Shown here piece after piece: positions 18,377 to 26,106 of a stretch of 45,899 nt of DNA. The notes beneath the pieces are model-generated. The model was given only the letters and a program-made list of their open reading frames with translations, was not told where the DNA came from and did no database searches. Origin of the DNA: an uncultured Acidimicrobiaceae bacterium (GTDB lineage Bacteria; Actinomycetota; Acidimicrobiia; Acidimicrobiales; Ilumatobacteraceae); the NCBI GenBank assembly GCA_903919455.1, contig CAIXIJ010000027.1, positions 1 to 45,899 of the forward strand, given 5' to 3'. The position numbers and the translations under genes were made by a program. Numbering within the stretch: the first letter of the stretch is position 1; every line of letters starts with the position of its first letter.

Positions 18377-18769
18377 TCAGGGCAGCGTGAGCACCTGGCC
18401 GACCTGGATGACAGCGCCACCGTTGCGCTGCACCATCAGGTCGACATAGCTGGACACCGCAGTGCCACCCTGGCGGGCGGTGGCGATGGACCACAGCGTG
18501 TCGCCTGGTTGCACCACGTAGGAAATGGCCGGGCGAGCCGAAGTAGCGGAGGCAGGTACGCCACTACGGCTCGCCAGGACGTTGCCGGCGCCGAACCACA
18601 CGGCCACCACAACGGCCACGAGCACCAATGCCACCAGGAGGCGGCGGCGCACATAGACCTCAGCAGAAGGGCGGGGCTCGACAAGGCGAGGGGGCAGCAC
18701 CACCGTGTACGGCAGAGCTGCAGAACGACGCTGGGTGGTGCTGGGGAGAGAAGCGGCGGTGAGCGACAT
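18377..18769 (-). CDS. LysM protein, SOS-type cell-division suppressor (DivS/ChiZ/YneA-like)
   Basis: The product is 130 aa: a short cytoplasmic segment, one membrane helix (RRRLLVALVLVAVVVAVWFG) and a C-terminal LysM domain beginning YVVQPGDTLWSIA and ending VIQVGQVLTLP. Proteins of this shape encoded divergently from lexA (Rv2719c/ChiZ, DivS, YneA) are induced by DNA damage and delay division at the septum. Position, topology and the LexA boxes upstream support the same role, though these proteins share little sequence. The ATG at 18769 is chosen over ATG 18778 because GAAGG lies nine bases before it and would touch the earlier codon. A 13-bp tandem triplication lies just upstream (18811-18849). 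Confidence 0.82.
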   Translation of the reverse strand: MSLTAASLPSTTQRRSAALPYTVVLPPRLVEPRPSAEVYVRRRLLVALVLVAVVVAVWFGAGNVLASRSGVPASATSARPAISYVVQPGDTLWSIATARQGGTAVSSYVDLMVQRNGGAVIQVGQVLTLP

Positions 18770-18810
18770 GCGATGCATCCTTCACGAAGGGTGTGACACG
18801 GTTTCGGTGA

Positions 18811-18849
18811 CTGGATTTCGGTACTGGATTTCGGTACTGGATTTCGGTG
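18811..18849. repeat. 13-bp tandem repeat, three copies
   Basis: CTGGATTTCGGTA occurs three times head to tail (18811-18823, 18824-18836, 18837-18849; the last base of the third copy differs), preceded by the partial copy TTCGGTGA. It lies in the leader of the LysM gene, between its predicted promoter and start codon. Confidence 0.85.
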
Positions 18850-18880
18850 ACTGCGGTGAGCAGTTCGATGGGCGGCGATC

Positions 18881-18997
18881 GAACACATGTATCCGAACGC
18901 CTGTTCGCAGTCTGCCAGAACAACTGTTCGACTGTCAACACCGAGCGAACATTTGTTGCACGAACGGGTGTTTGACCGCACCGGCGAACGCGTGTAC
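18881..18997. promoter_or_regulatory. Array of LexA (SOS) boxes between the LysM gene and lexA
   Basis: Actinobacterial LexA boxes have the form GAAC-N4-GTTC. Two perfect copies are at 18895-18906 (GAACgcctGTTC) and 18918-18929 (GAACaactGTTC). Near matches are at 18881-18892, 18947-18958 (GAACatttGTTG), 18962-18973 (GAACgggtGTTT, touching the lexA -35) and 18986-18997 (GAACgcgtGTAC, over the lexA spacer and -10). The perfect pair should control the divergent LysM promoter and, with the weak sites, autoregulate lexA. Confidence 0.88.
18909..18938 (-). promoter_or_regulatory. Predicted LexA-controlled promoter of the LysM-nrdR unit
   Basis: On the minus strand TTGACA (18938-18933) is followed after 18 bp by CAGACT (18914-18909). 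The perfect LexA box at 18918-18929 sits inside the spacer, as at the recA and DUF222-HNH promoters. The -10 is a poor match to consensus, so this is tentative. Confidence 0.45.
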
Positions 18998-19000
18998 GCT
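18972..19000 (+). promoter_or_regulatory. Predicted lexA promoter giving a leaderless mRNA
   Basis: TTGACC (18972-18977), a 17-bp spacer and TACGCT (18995-19000) are followed by six bases and the lexA ATG, so transcription should start at or next to the start codon. No ribosome-binding site precedes the ATG, consistent with leaderless translation, which is common in actinobacteria. Confidence 0.65.
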
Positions 19001-19006
19001 GGGCCC

Positions 19007-19648
19007 ATGGCTGCACGACCCGAAAAGCTCACCGACCGCCAGCGAGGCATTCTCGAAGTCATCGAGAAGAGCATGCGTGACCGCGGATATCCGCCCAGCG
19101 TGCGCGAGATCGGCGAGTCCGTCGGCCTCACGTCCCCCTCCACGGTGCACAGTCACCTGGAGTCCCTGCAGCGCATGGGCTATCTGTTCCGCGACCCCAC
19201 CAAGCCCCGCGCACTCGAGGTGAAGTGGGACCCCTCGTCCGACGCCGTCATCGAGCGCCGGCCGGTGCGCCACGTTCCCCTTGTGGGCGATGTGGCTGCG
19301 GGCACCGACGTGCTGGCGCAGGAGAACGTGGAAGAACTCTTCCCGCTCCCGGAAGACTTCACGGGCACCGGCGGCGACCTCTTCATGCTCCGCGTTCGTG
19401 GCGACTCCATGATCGACCTCGGCATCATGGACGGCGACTTTGTGGTGGCTCGCAGCCAGACCACTGCCGACAATGGCGACATCGTCATCGCTGGCATTCC
19501 TGGCGAAGAGGCCACCGTGAAGACCTATCAGCGCAAGGGCAACACCGTCACGCTGCTGCCGGCCAACGAGCGCTTGTCGCCGATGGTGTTCACCGACAAC
19601 GAGGTCGAAGTGTTCGGCCGCGTCGTCACCGTCATGCGCCGTCTCTGA
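19007..19648 (+). CDS. lexA: SOS repressor LexA
   Basis: The product is 213 aa. The N-terminal winged helix (TDRQRGILEVIEKSMRDRG, then SPSTVHSHLESL) binds GAAC-N4-GTTC boxes. The C-terminal S24 domain carries the self-cleavage bond Ala98-Gly99 (DVAAGTD), the nucleophile Ser134 (GDSMID) and Lys172 (VKTYQRKG). RecA filaments trigger cleavage and derepress SOS genes. The ATG at 19007 gives the usual family start (MAARPEKLTDRQ); the open frame upstream runs through the operator array. Convergent with the membrane-protein gene ending at 19659, ten bases away. Confidence 0.97.
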   Translation: MAARPEKLTDRQRGILEVIEKSMRDRGYPPSVREIGESVGLTSPSTVHSHLESLQRMGYLFRDPTKPRALEVKWDPSSDAVIERRPVRHVPLVGDVAAGTDVLAQENVEELFPLPEDFTGTGGDLFMLRVRGDSMIDLGIMDGDFVVARSQTTADNGDIVIAGIPGEEATVKTYQRKGNTVTLLPANERLSPMVFTDNEVEVFGRVVTVMRRL

Positions 19649-19658
19649 CCCGCACTCA

Positions 19659-20423
19659 TCACGCCGGAGGTTCGCTCCACCCCGTCGGAGGGGGCAGCGT
19701 CGCTGGCGGCTGCGAACCTGGCAACTGCGGCGGAGCCCACGGTGCTGCCGAGGGGCCCATCAAGGTAGGTCGTTGCGGCGGTGGTGGTGATGGTGGCATC
19801 GGCGCCACCATCAGCCGCGGTCGCCAGAGATCGTCATTGGCGGGAGGTGGTGGTGGCGCGGGCTTTCGACGAACGCTCAGGACCAACAGCGCCGCGCCCA
19901 CCAGCACCGCCAGGAGGGCAACTGCTCCAGCGATCGCCCGCAGCACGGCGCTCTCCACTTCCGGATCACGTCCGACGGCTACCGCCACGTCGGAACTGTC
20001 GCTGGCGACGGTGAGCAGATACGAGCCGGGACGAACGACTGCCGTCGCGAGTGCGCTGCCGATGAACTGCCCGGTGTTGTAGCGGTAACCACTGCCCTCC
20101 CCCAATGGAACCGCCGCACCTGCGGCATCCTCGAGGGTGAGGGTGAGCTGAGGCAGCGGGCCGGCACCGTGGTCGTAGCTGGAGCCGCTGCCGGCACAAT
20201 CGCCGCCCACCTCACCGGTCTGCCCTTTGGTCTCGATGTAGAGGGTGAACGTGTCGGTGGTGTCGAACTCGAGTGTGGTCGTACAGCCCACTGGAGCTCG
20301 AGCGAAGCCCTCCACCGTTCGTTGCAGGGCAAGTCCGCTGAAGTACATCAGCACTGCCGCAGCCACCAGACCAGCCGCGCCGATCGCGACCGCACCGAGA
20401 CGAAGCCGCCGGGCAGTGGTCAA
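19659..20423 (-). CDS. Uncharacterised two-helix membrane protein with Pro-rich cytoplasmic tail
   Basis: The product is about 254 aa, family not recognised. It has an N-terminal membrane helix (residues about 8-30), an extracytoplasmic domain of ~110 residues with two cysteines that could pair (VGCTTT and GGDCAGSG), a second helix (about 170-195) and a Pro-rich C-terminus (PAPPPPPANDD and several PPP runs). The start is probably the TTG at 20423, which overlaps the dapC stop (TTGA); the open frame further upstream is antisense-free but lies inside dapC. It is therefore likely co-translated with dapC. The topology is opposite to typical sensor proteins; function unknown. Confidence 0.65.
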   Translation of the reverse strand: MTTARRLRLGAVAIGAAGLVAAAVLMYFSGLALQRTVEGFARAPVGCTTTLEFDTTDTFTLYIETKGQTGEVGGDCAGSGSSYDHGAGPLPQLTLTLEDAAGAAVPLGEGSGYRYNTGQFIGSALATAVVRPGSYLLTVASDSSDVAVAVGRDPEVESAVLRAIAGAVALLAVLVGAALLVLSVRRKPAPPPPPANDDLWRPRLMVAPMPPSPPPPQRPTLMGPSAAPWAPPQLPGSQPPATLPPPTGWSEPPA

Positions 20424-21535
20424 TGCACGCCCAGCCGAGTAGCGATCAGTTCGATTCGGTCGTCGGGCTGCACCACGGCGGCCCGCACATTCTGGGCCCC
20501 GCCTGCCCCATAGAAGTCGCCCGGGCTCACCAGGGCACCGCCCTTGCGCGCCAAACGTTCGGCGAACGCCCAGCCATCCTCCGCGTCGAACCACAGGTAG
20601 AAACTGCCGGCCGGCATCGGAATGTCGAGGCCCGACCAGGCGTGCAACACAGCCGCCAAGCGCTCGAGTCGGAACCGATAACGATCACGCTGTGCCTGTA
20701 CGTGCACGTCGTCGCCCAGTGCCACGGCACCGGCCGCCTGCGCCGGGCCCGGCACCAGCATTCCCACGTGCTTGCGCACCTCTTTAAGGTAGGTCACCAA
20801 CTCGTCGTCGCCGACGTAGAACCCCACCCGCAGCCCGGCAAGGTTGCTCCGCTTGGAGAGTGAATGCACGGCTACGACACCCTGCATGCCGTGCTCGAGG
20901 ATGGTGCGCGGCGGGCCGTCCCAGGTGAACTCCACATAGCACTCGTCGCTGAAGACCGGTACGTCGTTCGCCCGTCCCCACGCTGCAGCGGCTTCGAGGT
21001 CGCTCAACGCGCCCGTGGGGTTCGAGGGACTGTTCACCCACAGCATCAGCGCGCGAGCGGCATCGGTGGGGTCGATGGCGGCGAGGTTGATGGATCCGTC
21101 GGGATTCGCCGGCACAGCAACCGGGCGACAGCCGGCGAGGATGGCTCCCATCTCGTACGTGGGATACGCCACCGCCGGATACAGCACCGTGTCTCGTGAC
21201 GGGGTGCGCAACTTCAGGAATTGCGGAGTGGTGGCCACGAACTCCTTGGTGCCCACGCACGCAGCAATCTGGCCGAGCGTGGCCTCCACACCGAAGCGGC
21301 GCTGCAACCAACCCTGAATGGCACGGCGCAGAGCTTCAGTGCCAATGGACGGCGGATAGCCGCGCTCTGCATTGCTGCTCGACAGCGCCTCCACCACCGC
21401 AGCGAGCGGTGGATCGCACGGCGTGCCGATGGAGAGATCCACCAGGCCACCCGGCATCGCCGCGCCGAAAGGAGCGAACTTGTCGAGACGGTCGTAGGGG
21501 TACGGCGGGGGGACGAAGCCGGTGGAGTCGTTCAT
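20420..21535 (-). CDS. dapC: N-succinyldiaminopimelate aminotransferase (class I/II PLP aminotransferase)
   Basis: The product is 371 aa with a class I/II aminotransferase fold: DLSIGTPCDPP at the N-terminus, WVNSPSNPTGALS, DECYVEFTW and the PLP lysine in SLSKRSNLAGLRVGF. These match actinobacterial DapC, which transfers an amino group from glutamate in the succinylase branch of diaminopimelate/lysine synthesis. DapF, the epimerase of the same pathway, lies two genes upstream on the same strand, which strengthens the assignment. Thirty bases separate it from hflX. ATG at 21535. Confidence 0.85.
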   Translation of the reverse strand: MNDSTGFVPPPYPYDRLDKFAPFGAAMPGGLVDLSIGTPCDPPLAAVVEALSSSNAERGYPPSIGTEALRRAIQGWLQRRFGVEATLGQIAACVGTKEFVATTPQFLKLRTPSRDTVLYPAVAYPTYEMGAILAGCRPVAVPANPDGSINLAAIDPTDAARALMLWVNSPSNPTGALSDLEAAAAWGRANDVPVFSDECYVEFTWDGPPRTILEHGMQGVVAVHSLSKRSNLAGLRVGFYVGDDELVTYLKEVRKHVGMLVPGPAQAAGAVALGDDVHVQAQRDRYRFRLERLAAVLHAWSGLDIPMPAGSFYLWFDAEDGWAFAERLARKGGALVSPGDFYGAGGAQNVRAAVVQPDDRIELIATRLGVH

Positions 21536-21565
21536 GCGTGCACCATCCTGCCCGATACGCGACCC

Positions 21566-22870
21566 TCAGGAAGAAGGCGTCACGAACTCCGACAAACGGC
21601 CGGTGGAGGCCTCAGAGAGGCGGGCCCGCACCCGGATACCGCCGTCCTCGTGGAACGTCGAGACCACTTCGCCCTCGCGATGGATGGAGGCCATCACATC
21701 GCCGCGCTCGTACGGGATGAGCAATTCGACGACCTTGGCAATAGAGCGAAGACGGTCGCTGAGCACCCGCAAGAAGGTGTCGATCCCTTCGCCAGTGGCC
21801 GCGCTGATGGCCACCGAACCCTGATGTCGGTCCACCAACTCTGCCGCTACATCAGGCTCGACGTCGGCCTTGTTGAAGACGAGCAGTTCGGGCACCTTGA
21901 GCGCATCGATCTCCCCCAGCACCTCGCGCACGGCTGCAATCTGGCCCTCCGGCTCGGAACCGGCACAATCCACCACGTGCACGAGGAAATCTGCCGAGCT
22001 GGCAACTTCGAGCGTGCTCTTGAACGACTCCACCAGACCGTGGGGCAAGCGCCGCACGAAACCAACCGTGTCGGTGAGCAGCACCGGCTCACCACCCGGT
22101 AGCGAGAGGCGGCGGGTGGTGGGGTCGAGGGTGGCGAACAGGCGGTCTTCGACCAACACCCCGGCCTGGGTGAGCCGATTGAGCAGGGTGCTCTTTCCAG
22201 CGTTGGTGTAACCCACGATCGTGACAGCAGCCAAGCCGCTGCGGCCTCGACCCTTGCTCTGCAGATGTCGGTTGGTGTGCAGGTCTTTGAGGTCGCGCTC
22301 AAGCTTGCTGATGCGACTCTTGATGCGACGACGATCGACCTCGAGCTTGGTCTCGCCGCTACCGAATCGGCCGCCGATGCTGCCGCGTTGCTGTGACATG
22401 CGCGCCGTGGCGCCACGCCGCAAGCGAGGCAGGCGATACCGCAGCAGCGCCAACTCCACCTGCGCCTTGCCCTCCAGGGTGTGCGCGTTCTGAGCGAAAA
22501 TGTCGAGGATCACTGCGGTGCGATCGAGCGCCGTTCGACCGAGCATCTTCTCGAGGTTGTACTGCTGCGCCGGGGCAAGTTCGTTGTCGAACACCACGGT
22601 GTCGGCGTCCACCATCAAGCAAATGTCGCGCAACTCCTCGGCCTTGCCTTTGCCGATGTACCAGGTGTGGTCGGGCGAGTCGCGCCGCTGCATGATGCGG
22701 CCCACCACGTCGGCACCCGCCGTGTCGATGAGCAACTCCAACTCATCGAGCCCGGCTTCGGTGTCGCTGTCGGTGTGCCCGGGCAGAGTGACTCCCACGA
22801 CGACGATCTGCTCGCGTTTGGTGCGCTCGATGAGCGTCTGACCGAGCGCCTCGTTGTAGGGAGTGTTCAT
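21566..22870 (-). CDS. hflX: Ribosome-associated GTPase HflX
   Basis: The product is 434 aa. The N-terminal HflX domain contains TWYIGKGKAEEL and FDNELAPAQQYNLEKMLGR, followed by a Gly-rich linker (SQQRGSIGGRFGSGE) and a coiled coil. The G domain has G1 GYTNAGKST, G2 TLDPTTRR, G3 DTVGFVRRLP and G4 NKAD. HflX binds 50S subunits and rescues stalled or heat-damaged ribosomes. The ATG at 22870 is chosen because GGAAAGG lies six bases upstream; a TTG at 22918 in the same frame would overlap dapF. It sits 22 bp after dapF, in the conserved miaB-miaA-dapF-hflX order. Confidence 0.95.
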   Translation of the reverse strand: MNTPYNEALGQTLIERTKREQIVVVGVTLPGHTDSDTEAGLDELELLIDTAGADVVGRIMQRRDSPDHTWYIGKGKAEELRDICLMVDADTVVFDNELAPAQQYNLEKMLGRTALDRTAVILDIFAQNAHTLEGKAQVELALLRYRLPRLRRGATARMSQQRGSIGGRFGSGETKLEVDRRRIKSRISKLERDLKDLHTNRHLQSKGRGRSGLAAVTIVGYTNAGKSTLLNRLTQAGVLVEDRLFATLDPTTRRLSLPGGEPVLLTDTVGFVRRLPHGLVESFKSTLEVASSADFLVHVVDCAGSEPEGQIAAVREVLGEIDALKVPELLVFNKADVEPDVAAELVDRHQGSVAISAATGEGIDTFLRVLSDRLRSIAKVVELLIPYERGDVMASIHREGEVVSTFHEDGGIRVRARLSEASTGRLSEFVTPSS

Positions 22871-22892
22871 GCCTGGCCTTTCCGCACCTGGC

Positions 22893-23693
22893 TCACACCT
22901 CGACCGAGACCGTGGCAATGAACTGCGCCGGACCGATGAGGGTCACCCTGCCGGGTGACGGATGGTGCAGACGTACCCTCGCATCTCCGCCGTCCATATG
23001 CACGAGAATTTCTTCGACGGAAGCTGGAACCAAGCCCCACGCGCTCGCCGCCCATGCGCTGGCGCATGCACCCGTTCCGCAGGCTTCAGTGATGCCGGCG
23101 CCTCGCTCGTGCACACGCATCGTGATGGCGTGCGCTTCGGGACCGGGCTCGATGATCTCGAGGTTCACGTACGGCACGATGCCACCCAGCGTCGCCAGAT
23201 CTACCGCCTCCACATCCTCCACGCCTACCACCGTGTGCGGGTTGCCGAGTGTGAGGTGGCGAACAGGCCGCATGGGGTCGGCCCCGATGCGAGGCCAATC
23301 GGCTGGCTCGGGCAGTGGCCCAACCTCACCCATGTCGACTGAGGCGTGCACCACGGAGGGGTCGTCGGTGGCGGACAGGGTGACCACGCGCTCGCCAGCA
23401 TCGGTGAGAATGCGTTGCGACTCGAGGTTGCCGCGTTGATCCGCCAAGGCCTGGGCGAAACAGCGAATGCCATTGCCGCTCATCTCCGCCCGCGAACCAT
23501 CGGCGTTGTAGAGGGTCATTCGAGCGTCGTACCCATCGGCAGATTCAGCCACCAACAGACCGTCGGCACCAATGCCGCGACGTCGGTCGCACAGACGCCG
23601 CGCCAACGCGGGCAGGTCGAGCGCCGGCGGATCGAACAGGACGAGGAAGTCGTTGCCCAGGCCGTGGTGCTTGGAGAGCGAGAGATGCGTCAT
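22893..23693 (-). CDS. dapF: Diaminopimelate epimerase with Ser at the first catalytic Cys position
   Basis: The product is 266 aa and interconverts LL- and meso-diaminopimelate, for lysine and peptidoglycan. The second catalytic cysteine is present (Cys205 in ITEACGTGACAS). At the first site, where most DapF proteins read CGNG, this one has EMSGNGIRC with Ser72 (AGC codon). All other binding motifs (GLGNDF, YNADGSRAE, NPHTVV) look intact, so the enzyme may use serine or the neighbouring Cys78 or have altered activity. Start ATG overlaps the miaA stop (ATGA). Confidence 0.93.
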   Translation of the reverse strand: MTHLSLSKHHGLGNDFLVLFDPPALDLPALARRLCDRRRGIGADGLLVAESADGYDARMTLYNADGSRAEMSGNGIRCFAQALADQRGNLESQRILTDAGERVVTLSATDDPSVVHASVDMGEVGPLPEPADWPRIGADPMRPVRHLTLGNPHTVVGVEDVEAVDLATLGGIVPYVNLEIIEPGPEAHAITMRVHERGAGITEACGTGACASAWAASAWGLVPASVEEILVHMDGGDARVRLHHPSPGRVTLIGPAQFIATVSVEV

Positions 23694-24601
23694 GCGAGGT
23701 CCTGCAGTACCGGAAGCACTTCGGCAACCGGGTCGTGTTCGATATCGACCCAGCGTATGCGGGGGTCGCGCCGGAACCAGCGTTCCTGTCGAACCGCGAA
23801 CTGCCGAGTGCGAAGGATCACCGTGTCGACTGCCTCGTCCAACGAATACTCACCATCGAGATGGGCGATGAGTTCCTTGTAGCCCAGCGCCTGACGTGCC
23901 GTACGCGACAGGCCCATCGGTTCGTCGAGCAGCGCAGCCACCTCCGCAAGGAGCCCAGCCGCCATCATGCGGTGCACCCGAGCGGCGATGCGTTCGGCCA
24001 GCATCGGGCGCGGCCAACGCAGGCCCACCTGAACGAATGGCACCGGTGGGTACTGCCCCAGGCCGTCTCCGTATCGGCTGAATGGCCGGCCACCGCCAAT
24101 GGTGACCTCCAGCGCCCGCACGATGCGTCGCTCGTTCGTGGGTTCCATTCGGCTGGCTGCCACCGGGTCGAGCGCAGCAAGCTCCCGGTACAACACCTCA
24201 GGCCCCTCGGCGAGCACCCTGCTCTCGAGCCTCGCGCGCACCTCCGGCCAACGGCCTGGCATCTCCATCGGATCAGTGATCGAGCGCAGGTACAGCCCCG
24301 TGCCTGCAACCAGTACCGGCCGCCCGCCTCGAGCTGCGATGTCGGCCACCGAGGCTGATGCAGCACGAGCGAATTCCGCCACGGTGTACTCGCTGCTCGG
24401 CTCGGCAAGGTCGATGCCGTGGTGCGCAATCGCTGTGCGGTCGGCCTCCGACGGCTTCGCAGTGCCCACGTCCATACGGCGATACACCTGCATGGCATCG
24501 ACGGCCAGGATCTCGGATCCGGTGTGCGCGGAGGCGAATGCCATCGCCACATCGCTCTTGCCCGACGCCGTCGGGCCCAGCACCACCAGGTGCGCGCTCA
24601 C
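23690..24601 (-). CDS. miaA: tRNA dimethylallyltransferase
   Basis: The product is 303 aa. It transfers a dimethylallyl group to N6 of A37 in tRNAs reading U-initial codons; MiaB, encoded just upstream, then adds a methylthio group at C2. The P-loop is GPTASGKS (residues 9-16); DAMQVYRRMDVGTAKPS, LVAGTGLYLRS, TNERRIVRALEV and the C-terminal TRQFAVRQERWFR are family signatures. Translation starts at a GTG (24601) that overlaps the miaB stop (GTGA). Confidence 0.96.
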   Translation of the reverse strand: MSAHLVVLGPTASGKSDVAMAFASAHTGSEILAVDAMQVYRRMDVGTAKPSEADRTAIAHHGIDLAEPSSEYTVAEFARAASASVADIAARGGRPVLVAGTGLYLRSITDPMEMPGRWPEVRARLESRVLAEGPEVLYRELAALDPVAASRMEPTNERRIVRALEVTIGGGRPFSRYGDGLGQYPPVPFVQVGLRWPRPMLAERIAARVHRMMAAGLLAEVAALLDEPMGLSRTARQALGYKELIAHLDGEYSLDEAVDTVILRTRQFAVRQERWFRRDPRIRWVDIEHDPVAEVLPVLQDLA

Positions 24602-26016
24602 CCTGCCAACACGGGGATGCGACGCCGGTGCGCGGGTTCGGCGACGAGCTCCACGAAACGCCCCATCAGGTGATGCGGCGCCGCAGAGGTGACCTCCACC
24701 ATGGCGTACGAGCCAACGCGCAGCGGTTGCGGTGATGGGAAGTGCACCAGCTTGTTCTGCCGGGTACGCCCGGAGATCACCGATGCGTCCTTCTTGCTCG
24801 GGCCTTCCACGATGACCTCTTCGATACGACCGATGCGGTCGAGGTGCTTGGCTAGCGCGCTGCGCTCCACCACCACTCGAAGTCGCTGGAAACGCTCGGC
24901 GGCCACCGCGGGATCGATGAACTGATCGGTCATGCCAGCCGCTTCGGTGCCCTCGCGAGGCGAGAAGATGAAGGTGTAGGCGTAGTCATATTCCGCAGCA
25001 GCCGCCACCTCCAGCGTGCGCTCGAAATCGTCGTCGGTCTCACCCGGGAAGCCGACGATGATGTCGGTGCTGACCGCTAGGTCGGGCACTGCGGTCCTCG
25101 CCTGGCTCAGACGCTCGAGATACCTCTCCGCCGTGTAACCCCGGTGCATCAATGCCAGCACCCGGTCGCTGCCCGACTGCAACGGGTAGTGCAGGTGCTC
25201 GCACACCGCCGGCGAGGCAGCCATCGCCGCGAACGTGTCGGGCCGCATGTCCTTGGGGTGCGGACTCGTGAAGCGCACACGGCGGATACCCTGCACCGAG
25301 CCCACCGCGCCCAGCAGTTCGGAGAACAGCGGCCGCAGTCGGGCGTCGGTGTCGCCCTGTTGGCGGGCCACCACCTGCAAATCGCGGCCGTAACTGTTCA
25401 CGTTCTGCCCGAGCAGGGTCACCTCGGTGACGCCCTCGGCAGCAAGCGTGCGCACTTCGGCCACGATGTCGTCGAAGGGACGGCTGATCTCGGCGCCACG
25501 AACCGCTGGCACGATGCAGAACGCGCAGTGGTTGTCGCAACCGATCTGAATCGTGACCCAGGCGTTGTACGACGTATCGCGCACCGCTGGCAGGGCGCTG
25601 GGAAACAGCGCATGGTCGTCGAGTACCGCCGCATCGAAGATCTCGGTGATCTGGCCGTGTTCGCGAGCGTGGTGCACCAATTCGGCGGCTCGATGGACGT
25701 TGTGCGTGCCGAGCACGACATCGACCCAAGGGGCCTTCTGGGCCACGACGTCACGATCCTTTTGCGCTAAGCAGCCAGCGACCACGATCTGGCGACCGTC
25801 GTCCTGTTCCTTCCACTGCTTCAGCCAGCCCAAGCTGCCATACAGCTTGTTATCGGCGTTCTCTCGAATGCAGCAAGTGTTCAACACCACCACGTCGGCA
25901 TCAGCTTCCGACTCGACCGGAACCATGCCGTCGGCCTCGAGCAACCCCGCGATGCGTTCGGAGTCGTGTTCGTTCATCTGGCACCCGAAGGTGCGCACGA
26001 CATAACCGCGGGCCAT
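24598..26016 (-). CDS. miaB: tRNA-2-methylthio-N6-dimethylallyladenosine synthase
   Basis: The product is 472 aa, a radical-SAM methylthiotransferase. The N-terminal UPF0004 domain carries its cluster cysteines (FGCQMNEHDSER with Cys12, NTCCIRENA, AGCLAQ). The radical-SAM motif is CDNHCAFC. A C-terminal TRAM domain includes SGRTRQNKLVHF. The ATG at 26016 gives the usual start; the frame continues upstream into the recA terminator, which cannot be coding. In many actinobacteria recX lies between recA and miaB; here only a 90-bp gap with a terminator separates them. Confidence 0.96.
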   Translation of the reverse strand: MARGYVVRTFGCQMNEHDSERIAGLLEADGMVPVESEADADVVVLNTCCIRENADNKLYGSLGWLKQWKEQDDGRQIVVAGCLAQKDRDVVAQKAPWVDVVLGTHNVHRAAELVHHAREHGQITEIFDAAVLDDHALFPSALPAVRDTSYNAWVTIQIGCDNHCAFCIVPAVRGAEISRPFDDIVAEVRTLAAEGVTEVTLLGQNVNSYGRDLQVVARQQGDTDARLRPLFSELLGAVGSVQGIRRVRFTSPHPKDMRPDTFAAMAASPAVCEHLHYPLQSGSDRVLALMHRGYTAERYLERLSQARTAVPDLAVSTDIIVGFPGETDDDFERTLEVAAAAEYDYAYTFIFSPREGTEAAGMTDQFIDPAVAAERFQRLRVVVERSALAKHLDRIGRIEEVIVEGPSKKDASVISGRTRQNKLVHFPSPQPLRVGSYAMVEVTSAAPHHLMGRFVELVAEPAHRRRIPVLAG

Positions 26017-26057
26017 GGACAGACAGGCTACCTGCGGGGCTGCGGGGCTGCGGGCCT

Positions 26058-26084
26058 GCCCGCCTGACCGAGGGTCAGGCGGGC
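26058..26084 (-). terminator. Hairpin between recA and miaB
   Basis: GCCCGCCTGACC and its exact complement form a 12-bp stem with a GAG loop, placed 23-49 bp after the recA stop. There is no T-run on the minus strand; instead GC-rich direct repeats (CTGCGGGG) follow. It probably ends or attenuates recA transcription, leaving miaB partly dependent on read-through or its own promoter. Confidence 0.65.
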
Positions 26085-26106
26085 GGCCGCCACGCACGTA
26101 CGTACG

